From: Comamonadaceae bacterium | Lineage (GTDB): Bacteria > Pseudomonadota > Gammaproteobacteria > Burkholderiales > Burkholderiaceae_C | Reading direction: 5' to 3' | Length of the DNA: 5,650 nucleotides | Assembly: GCA_947454585.1 (NCBI GenBank) | Contig: CANGML010000125.1 | Location: forward strand, 1-5,650 | Shown here: positions 1 to 5,229 of the stretch, one piece after another | Position numbering within the stretch: position 1 is the stretch's first letter | Layout: the number at the start of each line of letters is the position of its first letter | Translations under genes and position numbers: made by a program | The notes under the pieces: generated by a model | The model's database searches: none | Told to the model about the DNA's origin: nothing | What the model saw: only the letters and a program-made list of their open reading frames with translations

Positions 1-164
1 CCTTGCATCTTGATTTCGACTTCGTCGAGCAAGGCTTCTAACTCACCAGGCTGGATGAACTCGGCGATGTTGTCGTTCGAGTGAAAACGCTTGCGGGCGG
101 CGGCAATGCGCTCACGGATCTTGACAGAAACCGGCGTGCCTTCAAAGTTGTCTTTTGCAGTCAT
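1..164 (-). CDS. folE: GTP cyclohydrolase I, N-terminal part (cut by window edge)
   Basis: The first 54 residues of a protein beginning MTAKDNFEGTPVSVKIRE run off the left edge of the window. The stretch EGTPVSVKIRERIAAARKRF, followed by NDNIAEFIQPGELEALLDEV, matches my memory of the N-terminus of beta-proteobacterial GTP cyclohydrolase I. That enzyme converts GTP to 7,8-dihydroneopterin triphosphate, the first step of tetrahydrofolate synthesis in the cytosol. The zinc-binding and catalytic residues lie beyond the window, so activity cannot be judged. The ATG at 164-162 is the only usable start: the frame stays open upstream but has no other start codon before the preceding gene ends. There is no clear Shine-Dalgarno motif before it. 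The gene begins 46 bases after the cardiolipin synthase stop on the same strand, so co-transcription is possible. The family call rests on a short N-terminal match only. Confidence 0.75.
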   Translation of the reverse strand, partial: MTAKDNFEGTPVSVKIRERIAAARKRFHSNDNIAEFIQPGELEALLDEVEIKMQ

Positions 165-210
165 AGGGATGATGGTATCAGCGAAGCAAAAACCCTACGG
201 GCCAGCCCGC

Positions 211-1407
211 TCAGAAGCGTTTACCTGTCAAAAACACACCCAAGCGCAAGACGGCGGAAGCCATCGCATCCAAGGTTCTGTCCCACCAGCCTCGGCTGAG
301 GTAGGCGTGAGGGTCCACCCGGTCAGCGCCGTGCGCTAGGGCACTGGTCAAACTGGTGTGCAAGGTGTGGGCCAGTTCGGGGTGGTGCGCCACCACATTG
401 GCCTCACGCGCCAACAACAGGCTGAACGGGTCGAGGTTGGACGAGCCGACGGTCAGCCATGTGCCATCGACCACCGCCACCTTGGCGTGCAAAAAGCTGG
501 CGTGGTATTCGTAAATCTCCACCCCTGCTGCCATCAACTGCCCATACAACTGACGCGCAGCGCGGTAAGGCAAAAAGTATTCGTAGCGCCCCTGCAGCAG
601 CAAGCGCACACGCACCCCGCGCTTGGCAGCCAACTCCAAGGCGCGACGCAAGCGCAGCCCAGGGAAAAAATAGGCATTGGCCACCAACACATCGTGGTGG
701 GCCGCACCAATCGCTTTGCGATAAGCGCGCTCGATGTGTGCGCGATGGCGTACGTTGTCACGCAACACCAATTGCGTTTCACCCCGTGAAGGCAACCGTA
801 AATTTTGTGCAGCCCCGCGCAAGGCGCCTATCGCCCCACTTAAATCTTGGCTGCGCAAATCAGTCACCACTTCGATACGCGACCACAGCTGCGTCATAGC
901 GTCGTGCGCGGGAGTTACCAATGGCCCGCGAAAACGCAGCGCGTAATCGAGCCGGGGTGCTTTCAGCAAACCTTGCACATGCGGGTCCAAGTAGTCATCC
1001 AAGATATTGATGCCGCCGCAAAAAGCCACCTGCTTGTCCACCACACACAACTTGCGATGCATGCGGCGCCAACGGCTGGGCAACCAAAAGCCGATGCCCA
1101 CCGCTGGGGCAAACACATGCACTTGCACACCGGCCTGCGCCATCCGCTCAGACCAGGGCGCTGGTAATTCGCCCGTGCCCACCCCATCCACCACCACGTA
1201 GACGCGAACGCCCCGCTGTGCCGCACGCATGAGTGCTTGAGCCACATCGGCCCCCGTCCCCTCAAAACTAAAAATATAGGTTTCGAGTCGTACCTCGTGT
1301 TGCGCGGCATCGATGGCCTCGATCATGGCCGCAAACAATTCCACACCGCCGATCAGCAAGCGCATGGCGTTTGCAGGTTGCTCAGTGGGGATCACGGAGC
1401 GTCCCAT
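211..1407 (-). CDS. clsB: Cardiolipin synthase B-type phospholipase D family protein
   Basis: This 398-residue protein has two phospholipase D (HKD) motifs. The first is H117-x-K119-x4-D124, followed by Gly-Gly at 131-132; the second is H307-x-K309-x4-D314, followed by GSSN at 321-324. The two motifs form one active site for phosphatidyl transfer, and the family makes cardiolipin or phosphatidylglycerol at the inner membrane. The PLD region starts almost at the N-terminus, without the transmembrane segments of ClsA, and the length is close to that of E. coli ClsB (about 413 residues). The start is supported by GGAG five bases upstream. The gene overlaps the upstream EEP-family gene by 16 bases, suggesting translational coupling and echoing the ybhP-clsB arrangement of E. 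coli. The N-terminal 14 residues could be extra, since Met15 is an alternative start, but the ribosome binding site favours the first ATG. The phospholipid donor and acceptor cannot be read from sequence. Confidence 0.9.
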   Translation of the reverse strand: MGRSVIPTEQPANAMRLLIGGVELFAAMIEAIDAAQHEVRLETYIFSFEGTGADVAQALMRAAQRGVRVYVVVDGVGTGELPAPWSERMAQAGVQVHVFAPAVGIGFWLPSRWRRMHRKLCVVDKQVAFCGGINILDDYLDPHVQGLLKAPRLDYALRFRGPLVTPAHDAMTQLWSRIEVVTDLRSQDLSGAIGALRGAAQNLRLPSRGETQLVLRDNVRHRAHIERAYRKAIGAAHHDVLVANAYFFPGLRLRRALELAAKRGVRVRLLLQGRYEYFLPYRAARQLYGQLMAAGVEIYEYHASFLHAKVAVVDGTWLTVGSSNLDPFSLLLAREANVVAHHPELAHTLHTSLTSALAHGADRVDPHAYLSRGWWDRTLDAMASAVLRLGVFLTGKRF

Positions 1408-2141
1408 GCAAACTCCACCAGCAGCGGTAAGTGGTCAGACATACGGCCCCAGATCGGACCGCGCGGCACCTGTGTGTTGAGCCGGTGCAGACCGCGCGCA
1501 TAAATGTGGTCGAGCTGCACCAACGGTAAACGGGAGGGGTACGTGGGATGCTTTTGGGCGTCGTTGGCGTGTAGCCCCACCGTGGCCATCATGCGCGCCA
1601 CCGCATGCCCCCAATCGTTGAAGTCCCCTGCGACCAGCAAGGGCGCATGAGCAGGCACCTCGCGTTCAATGAAATCATGTAATTGCTTCGTTTGACGCAA
1701 GCGACTGCCGGGCAACAACCCCAGATGCACCACGATCACATGCAGCTCACGCGTCTGTAGTTGAAGCCTCACATGCAGCAACCCACGTTGCTCTAGAAGG
1801 TGATCCGATATGTCCTCATGGCGATGATCCAGCACTGGCCATCGGCTCAACAAGGCATTGCCATGTTCACCGTGTTTGGTCACGGCGTTGGTGCGATAGA
1901 CCGGTGTGTAGCCTTCGGGCGCCAAAAAGTCAGCTTGTCCTAGTTCAGGCCAATGTTTGAAGCGGCGGGCTTGCTGTCGGTTGAAAGCACGCACCTCTTG
2001 CAAGCAGACCACATCGGCATCGAACTGCTCGACCGCGTGCGCCAAGTTATGAATTTCCAGTCGACGCGCGGGACCCAGCCCTTGCACGCCTTTGTGGATG
2101 TTGTAAGTGGCAACTTTGAATGTTTTCATGGTCAGTGCCAA
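1392..2141 (-). CDS. Endonuclease/exonuclease/phosphatase family protein, YbhP-like
   Basis: This 249-residue protein carries the metal-dependent EEP fold signatures in order: TYNIHKG (N14), LQEVR (metal-binding E49), HGNALLSRWP (93-102), VVHLGL (H139), AGDFNDW (D173, N175), LDHIY (D211, H212) and SDHLP (S235, D236, H237). All catalytic positions appear intact, so hydrolysis of a phosphoester (nucleic acid, lipid or sugar phosphate) is likely, but the substrate is unknown. There is no signal peptide, so it should be cytosolic. Placement directly before clsB matches ybhP-clsB of E. coli and hints at a role near phospholipid metabolism; that is inference from context. The start is uncertain. 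The first codon is TTG at 2141 with GAGG five bases upstream. An ATG four codons later (2129) gives a more usual N-terminus, MKTFKVATYN, but has no Shine-Dalgarno motif at normal spacing. Confidence 0.88.
   Translation of the reverse strand: MALTMKTFKVATYNIHKGVQGLGPARRLEIHNLAHAVEQFDADVVCLQEVRAFNRQQARRFKHWPELGQADFLAPEGYTPVYRTNAVTKHGEHGNALLSRWPVLDHRHEDISDHLLEQRGLLHVRLQLQTRELHVIVVHLGLLPGSRLRQTKQLHDFIEREVPAHAPLLVAGDFNDWGHAVARMMATVGLHANDAQKHPTYPSRLPLVQLDHIYARGLHRLNTQVPRGPIWGRMSDHLPLLVEFAWDAP
1413..1418 (-). promoter_or_regulatory. Ribosome binding site of the cardiolipin synthase gene
   Basis: On the minus strand GTGGAG is followed by five bases and then the ATG at 1407. The site lies inside the 3' end of the EEP-family gene, so ribosomes finishing that gene arrive at this start. 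It decides for the first ATG over the internal Met15. Confidence 0.65.
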
Positions 2142-2145
2142 GTGT

Positions 2146-2163
2146 GCCTCAACGCTGAGAGGC
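2146..2163 (-). promoter_or_regulatory. Small hairpin containing the Shine-Dalgarno of the EEP gene
   Basis: GCCTC and GAGGC form a perfect 5-base inverted repeat around an 8-base loop. On the minus strand the 3' arm is the GAGG that sits five bases before the TTG start at 2141. If transcription begins upstream of it, the ribosome binding site could be partly hidden in this stem. The stem is short, so a regulatory role is uncertain. Confidence 0.3.
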
Positions 2164-2191
2164 CCCGCACCTCGCCCTCTATGATGCCGCT
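2155..2191 (+). promoter_or_regulatory. Candidate promoter of the methyltransferase gene
   Basis: TATGAT at 2180-2185 matches the sigma-70 -10 consensus at five of six positions. It lies six bases before the ATG at 2192, so transcription would begin at or next to the start codon. The best -35 candidate is CTGAGA at 2155-2160 (four of six, with a long 19-base spacer). No Shine-Dalgarno motif is seen before this ATG, which fits a leaderless transcript. The weak -35 keeps confidence low. Confidence 0.35.
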
Positions 2192-3328
2192 ATGCACGCT
2201 GCCCCTCTCGCCCCCATCGACAACCCGCCCAGCTGGCGTGCAGAAAGTGGCACAGCAGCACCTCGCCGGCTGGTCGCCGCTGACGACACCACCTCAGCCG
2301 ACACCGCTTACCGACTAGCCTGTGAAGGCACTGGCCTGTTGTGGCAGGGGGACTTTCAAAATGCACGCCAACTGCTGCAAGCCTTGGCGCGTCGCACCGA
2401 GCGCAAGCCTAAAAAAAATAAAAAGCCAGAGCCCGACATCACACCTGTGCAAGCCTTTCACCTGCACCGACAAGCCTTGGGCCAACGCGCCCGCATCTTA
2501 GGCATGGTCATCGTGCCGCTTGAAGGCGACTACAGCATTCCCCTGCGCCGTGCGCCTGACCTCAAACAAGCTTGCACTGAAGCGTGGGGGCCAGCCACCG
2601 GTGGGGCCTGCATGGTGTCACTGCGCGAACTGCTGGGCGTGGTGGGTGCGCACGAGTGGCGCAAAAAAGGCGTCGAAATTACAGCCTTGGGCGAGGCGCC
2701 ACACAACCGCATTCACCCGCATTACGGTGTGTTCTCGCCGGTGCGTGGCGAGTATGTGGATTTGGTCGCCAGCTCGCCCATCCCCAACAAATCGTTGGCC
2801 TTTGACATCGGCGTTGGCACGGGCGTCTTGTCTGCCGTGCTCGCCAAGCGCGGCGTGCAACACATCGTGGCCACCGACCAAGACCCACGCGCCCTCGCCT
2901 GCGCCCGTGAGAACTTGCAACGCTTGCAGCGCCTTGACAAAGTTGAACTGCTGCAAACCGATTTATTCCCGGAGGGTCAAGCACCCTTGGTGGTGTGCAA
3001 CCCGCCGTGGGTGCCGGCGCGTCCCAGCTCGCCCATCGAGTACGCCGTGTACGACGAAGGCAGCCGCATGCTGCGTGGCTTCTTAGAGGGTTTGCGGGCG
3101 CATCTGACTCCGCAGGGGGAAGGCTGGCTGATCTTGTCTGACTTGGCCGAACACTTGGGGCTGCGCAGTCGTGACGAGCTGCTGGGCTGGATCAGCGAGG
3201 CGGGCTTGCAAGTGGCAGGCCGCCACGACATCAAGCCCCGCCACAGCAAAGCCACCGACGAGACCGACCCGTTGCACGCTGCGCGTGCCAAAGAAACTAC
3301 TTCTTTGTGGCGCCTAACAGCTGCTTGA
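2192..3328 (+). CDS. Class I SAM-dependent methyltransferase
   Basis: This 378-residue protein has a Rossmann-fold methyltransferase domain in its second half. Motif I is DIGVGTG at 205-211, the acidic residue at the end of strand 2 is D229 (ATDQDP), and motif IV is NPPW at 270-273. The NPPW motif places it with enzymes that methylate a planar nitrogen in RNA, DNA or glutamine side chains (the MTS, RsmC, PrmC and RlmG-type group). The real substrate cannot be told. The N-terminal half has a helical section (about 38-68), a very basic linker rich in Lys and Pro (70-79) and a conserved-looking domain leading to HPHYGVFSPVRGEY. I recall similar full-length proteins in Burkholderiales, annotated only as methyltransferases. 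The ATG at 2192 is the first in frame; the two ATGs just upstream are in other frames. The 3' end overlaps the convergent hydrolase gene by 32 bases. Confidence 0.87.
   Translation: MHAAPLAPIDNPPSWRAESGTAAPRRLVAADDTTSADTAYRLACEGTGLLWQGDFQNARQLLQALARRTERKPKKNKKPEPDITPVQAFHLHRQALGQRARILGMVIVPLEGDYSIPLRRAPDLKQACTEAWGPATGGACMVSLRELLGVVGAHEWRKKGVEITALGEAPHNRIHPHYGVFSPVRGEYVDLVASSPIPNKSLAFDIGVGTGVLSAVLAKRGVQHIVATDQDPRALACARENLQRLQRLDKVELLQTDLFPEGQAPLVVCNPPWVPARPSSPIEYAVYDEGSRMLRGFLEGLRAHLTPQGEGWLILSDLAEHLGLRSRDELLGWISEAGLQVAGRHDIKPRHSKATDETDPLHAARAKETTSLWRLTAA
3289..3307. repeat. Inverted repeat at the convergent gene ends
   Basis: CAAAGAA and TTCTTTG form a perfect 7-base dyad around ACTAC, whose centre is the hydrolase stop codon. 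Outer GCGC segments on both sides could lengthen the stem with bulges. It sits where two convergent genes overlap and could slow transcription from both sides. The core stem is AT-rich and no T-run follows it, so it is not a standard intrinsic terminator. Confidence 0.3.
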
Positions 3329-4244
3329 GCAAAGCCAACAAACTCGCCCGTGGTTTTGGGATTGACACAGGCGCAGGTGCGGGTTCTGTGATGGGCTCGG
3401 GCACATGTAGCGGGGTTTCAAGTGGCATCACCACCGGTGCCGCAGGCAAGTGGAGCGAGCGCAAGACAAACTGATTCACCGCTGCATTGAAAGGCACAGG
3501 GTGCGCCGCACCCGCCACTTCCAGGACTTGTGCTTTAGGAAACGCGCTCAACAACGCTTTGACTTGTTGCTGGGTGCACACCCCCGATTCACTGCCGTGG
3601 ATCAAATGCACAGGGCCTTTGAAGCCATTCAGCAAGTGGCCAAACTTCATGCCCTTCCAGTCTTTGCGGTAGGGCAAATCAAAGTGCGTGGGTGATTGCA
3701 CCGCCAGTACCGCGCCCATGCTCACGTTGTACTTGGCAGCCATCTCCTCGGGGGTCGGCAAACGACCCTGTTTTTTCATGCCGTCATACAAACCGTAGAT
3801 GGACATCCACGGCAAATCCAAACCGATGTCGTTCAAGTACAAGCCGTGCACCTGGGTGTGCGCATCGCTGGCCAAATACATCGCCAAGATGCCGCCCATG
3901 CTGGTGCCCAACACTGCGATGCGCGGCATCGGTTGGCCCTCAGGCATCAAGGCATGGCGCATGAAATACACCACGTCCTCTAAGTACACCTGCATGGTGT
4001 AGCCCTGGTCGCCTGGCAGCGGGCTAGCGTCGCCACGGCCGCACAAATCCAGGCTGATCACCCGCAAGCCATATAGACCCTCGGCCGCTTGGAGCAGCGG
4101 GTCAAACGTGGCGCGGGTTTCTAACAGTCCTGGTAAACACAGCAACACATGCGGGCTGTTGGCGTCACCCACCGCGCTGAAGGCCAAGTGGCGATCGCCT
4201 TTGGGCAGGGGGAAATGGTGTGCGGAGAATTTGGAGAGAGGCAT
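3297..4244 (-). CDS. Alpha/beta hydrolase with proline-rich C-terminal tail
   Basis: Counting from the chosen ATG at 4244, this is a 315-residue alpha/beta hydrolase. The nucleophile elbow is GTSMGG at 113-118 with Ser115. An LPG segment after the first core strand (LCLPGLL) would form the oxyanion hole, and the catalytic His is H248 in AAHPVPF. The usual Asp after strand 7 is replaced: the loop reads HGSESGVC, with Gly221 where family members often have Asp. The acid could be Glu219 or an Asp after strand 6 (NDIGLD). After the hydrolase domain comes a proline-rich tail (about 267-299) and a short Leu/Lys-rich helix. The substrate is unknown; an esterase or lipase-like role is an inference. 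The frame extends to an ATG at 4316, but the added 24 residues look non-domain and neither start has a strong Shine-Dalgarno motif. The upstream TA pair is on the same strand, 108 bases away. Confidence 0.85.
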   Translation of the reverse strand: MPLSKFSAHHFPLPKGDRHLAFSAVGDANSPHVLLCLPGLLETRATFDPLLQAAEGLYGLRVISLDLCGRGDASPLPGDQGYTMQVYLEDVVYFMRHALMPEGQPMPRIAVLGTSMGGILAMYLASDAHTQVHGLYLNDIGLDLPWMSIYGLYDGMKKQGRLPTPEEMAAKYNVSMGAVLAVQSPTHFDLPYRKDWKGMKFGHLLNGFKGPVHLIHGSESGVCTQQQVKALLSAFPKAQVLEVAGAAHPVPFNAAVNQFVLRSLHLPAAPVVMPLETPLHVPEPITEPAPAPVSIPKPRASLLALLKQLLGATKK

Positions 4245-4253
4245 AGGTTTTCT

Positions 4254-4271
4254 TTCATCGTAATCGATGAA
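4254..4271 (-). repeat. Perfect 7-base dyad just upstream of the hydrolase start
   Basis: On the minus strand TTCATCG-ATTA-CGATGAA is a perfect inverted repeat with a four-base loop. It ends nine bases before the ATG at 4244. It could be an operator or a leader hairpin affecting translation. If the ATG at 4316 were used it would be coding sequence instead, so it also bears on the start choice. Confidence 0.4.
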
Positions 4272-4346
4272 TGTTTCACCTATGTAACTTTGTGCGTTCT
4301 CGTTGCAGCGCGTCATTGATTTCGCTATGTTGAATTGTGTAGCGTG

Positions 4347-4363
4347 AACACCTCAAGCGTGTT
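4347..4363. repeat. Short inverted repeat at the antitoxin stop codon
   Basis: AACAC and GTGTT form a 5-base stem around a 7-base loop that covers the antitoxin stop codon. There is no T-run on the minus strand after it, so it is at best a weak end-of-operon structure. Readthrough into the hydrolase gene remains possible. Confidence 0.2.
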
Positions 4364-4667
4364 GTCGTTGTAACGCAATGTTTAGCGTTTGCTTGATGGC
4401 AGCAAAGATGGCTGATAGATGGGTCATCGTTGGGTTGCCCGATGGTGACAACATGCGGTGTACGCTTTTGGTTGGCTTGTCGACGGCTTGGGCCAATTGC
4501 TCAAAGCCTATGGTGGCGTTCACCAAATCACGCAAAATCAGTTTGGCAGTTTCGGGCTCACCCTCAAGAAATAGCGTTACCGCTTCGTCCAACAAACCTT
4601 TGGCAAATTCTGGGTCGCTTTGTACGCGCGCCAAGATCGTTTCTTTAAAGTTTCTGGTCAGTGCCAT
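4353..4667 (-). CDS. Helix-turn-helix antitoxin of a type II toxin-antitoxin pair
   Basis: This 104-residue protein begins MALTRNFKETILARVQSDPE and has a DNA-binding helix-turn-helix region at about 53-91 (IGFEQLAQAVDKPTKSVHRM, then SPSGNPTMTHLSAIFAAI). The MALTR..FKET opening and the SPSGNPT motif are those of the addiction-module antidote family that partners Gp49/HigB-like toxins. It should bind and neutralise the toxin and repress the shared promoter. The first part (about 1-50) is helical and probably makes the toxin contact; that is inferred. The ATG has GAGGG seven bases upstream, which overlaps the toxin stop codon, so the two genes are probably translationally coupled. The gap between the genes is 10 bases. 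Toxin-first order is as in higBA loci. Confidence 0.85.
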   Translation of the reverse strand: MALTRNFKETILARVQSDPEFAKGLLDEAVTLFLEGEPETAKLILRDLVNATIGFEQLAQAVDKPTKSVHRMLSPSGNPTMTHLSAIFAAIKQTLNIALQRQHA

Positions 4668-4674
4668 GGTGTGT

Positions 4675-4679
4675 CCCTC
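4675..4679 (-). promoter_or_regulatory. Antitoxin ribosome binding site overlapping the toxin stop
   Basis: On the minus strand the toxin stop reads TGA within ATGAGGGAC, and GAGGG lies seven bases before the antitoxin ATG. The toxin's stop codon therefore supplies part of the antitoxin's Shine-Dalgarno, a compact form of translational coupling that keeps the antidote made with the toxin. Confidence 0.7.
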
Positions 4680-5016
4680 ATTGTTTCTTCGTCTTCTTAG
4701 ATTTGCGAGTTTTATAGCTACCCCATAAAGTTATTGCATGCTCTATGTCTCGTTGCTGAGTACGCTTGCTACCTCCGCCCAGGAGGATGATGATTTGTAA
4801 ACCATCTCTCGCCAAGTAAATACGCCAGCCTGCGCCATGGTTAATCTTGTATTCACCTATACCGCGAAACCAAAATACGTTGGACAAGTTGCCCTGTTGC
4901 ATCCGCACTTTGGCTACGGTGATTTTGATGGCCACATCTATGGGCAAAGCGTTGAACCAATCTGCATAGGGGCTTGAACCATCTTCGAGCAATAACTCTT
5001 GCACTTGATGCGTCAT
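4678..5016 (-). CDS. HigB/RelE-like toxin (phage-derived Gp49-like, DUF891 class)
   Basis: This 112-residue small basic protein matches the addiction-module killer protein pattern. PYADWFNALP (17-26) opens the helical hairpin, GEYKINHGAGWRIYLARDG (54-72) gives the central strands, and LLGGGSKRTQQRDIEHAITLW (78-98) gives the last strand and helix with the typical Lys, Arg and Thr residues. Family members are ribosome-dependent mRNA endonucleases held inactive by the paired antitoxin. The C-terminus is a lysine-rich tail (KTRKSKKTKK). The ATG at 5016 is preferred, with a weak GAAG seven bases upstream; a GTG two codons earlier (5022) is possible. The 3' part is AT-rich (21 of 60 G+C at 4681-4740), unlike the neighbouring genes, which suggests horizontal acquisition. 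No frameshift or missing core motif is seen, so the toxin looks intact. Confidence 0.87.
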   Translation of the reverse strand: MTHQVQELLLEDGSSPYADWFNALPIDVAIKITVAKVRMQQGNLSNVFWFRGIGEYKINHGAGWRIYLARDGLQIIILLGGGSKRTQQRDIEHAITLWGSYKTRKSKKTKKQ

Positions 5017-5035
5017 AGGCACGCTTCAAATGGTA

Positions 5036-5053
5036 ACATAAATGTAGACATAA
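5036..5053. promoter_or_regulatory. Candidate operator of the toxin-antitoxin operon
   Basis: The sequence ACATAA-ATGT-AG-ACATAA contains a direct repeat of ACATAA with a 12-base period. It also holds two overlapping dyads (ACAT-AA-ATGT and ATGT-AG-ACAT) that share the middle ATGT. It lies 20 to 37 bases upstream of the toxin ATG, where the promoter of a self-repressed TA operon is expected. Binding by the antitoxin is inferred from position and symmetry. Confidence 0.45.
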
Positions 5054-5106
5054 CTTCTCGGTCATTGAAAGCAGTGAGGATGCGCGTAGCAATAAATTGA
5101 TGGCTA

Positions 5107-5116
5107 AGTAATTACT
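5107..5116. repeat. Perfect 10-base palindrome AGTAATTACT
   Basis: AGTAATTACT is its own reverse complement and lies in the AT-rich part of the divergent intergenic region. A homodimeric regulator could bind it, but nothing ties it to a particular protein. Confidence 0.3.
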
Positions 5117-5132
5117 AAAAATTTACATATTG

Positions 5133-5146
5133 GTGCTCAAAAGCAC
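5133..5146. repeat. Hairpin GTGCT-CAAA-AGCAC between CATATT repeats
   Basis: A perfect 5-base stem encloses a four-base loop. CATATT stands on both sides (5126-5131 and 5150-5155). No T-run follows on either strand, so it is not a standard terminator. It may be a regulatory site or part of the leader of the ABC ATPase gene. Confidence 0.3.
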
Positions 5147-5229
5147 ATGCATATTAGTTCATGCGAATGCGTCGAAAATCAATAACTTCACTCCATTTCA
5201 GCATCAGCGCTGGCTTGATTTCTATTGGC

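Larger units (their letters stand above)
5017..5229. other. Divergent intergenic region, AT-rich in the middle
   Basis: This 213-base stretch separates the toxin gene from the ABC ATPase gene and must hold both promoters. It is AT-rich at its centre (18 of 60 G+C at 5101-5160) and holds several palindromes, listed separately. No convincing -35/-10 pair was found for either side. TTGATG at 5097-5102 and TACATA at 5124-5129 are partial matches, but their spacing is too wide. I see no convincing small gene in it. Confidence 0.5.

Noticed and set aside
165..210. Possible intrinsic terminator between the cardiolipin synthase gene and folE (CGGG-CTGG-CCCG, then TAGGGTTTTT on the minus strand).
   Set aside because: The stem is only four base pairs and the T-run is short and displaced by five bases, so it does not meet the usual form.
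358..789. A 143-residue open frame on the plus strand.
   Set aside because: It lies wholly antisense to the cardiolipin synthase gene, whose two HKD motifs show which strand is real; its translation has no recognisable motif.
2618..2956. A 112-residue open frame on the minus strand.
   Set aside because: It lies antisense to the methyltransferase gene across motif I; a high-GC shadow frame.
4245..4316. A 24-residue N-terminal extension of the hydrolase starting at the ATG at 4316.
   Set aside because: The extra residues do not resemble the hydrolase fold or a signal peptide, there is no Shine-Dalgarno motif, and a perfect dyad lies in this stretch.
4378..4728. A 116-residue open frame on the plus strand.
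   Set aside because: It is antisense to the antitoxin gene, whose family motifs and ribosome binding site fix the coding strand.
5161..5229. An N-terminal extension of the ABC ATPase from ATGs at 5161 or 5167.
   Set aside because: ABC ATPases normally begin just before the first strand, as with MPIIQVQNLT at 5230; the added residues look like translated AT-rich intergenic DNA.
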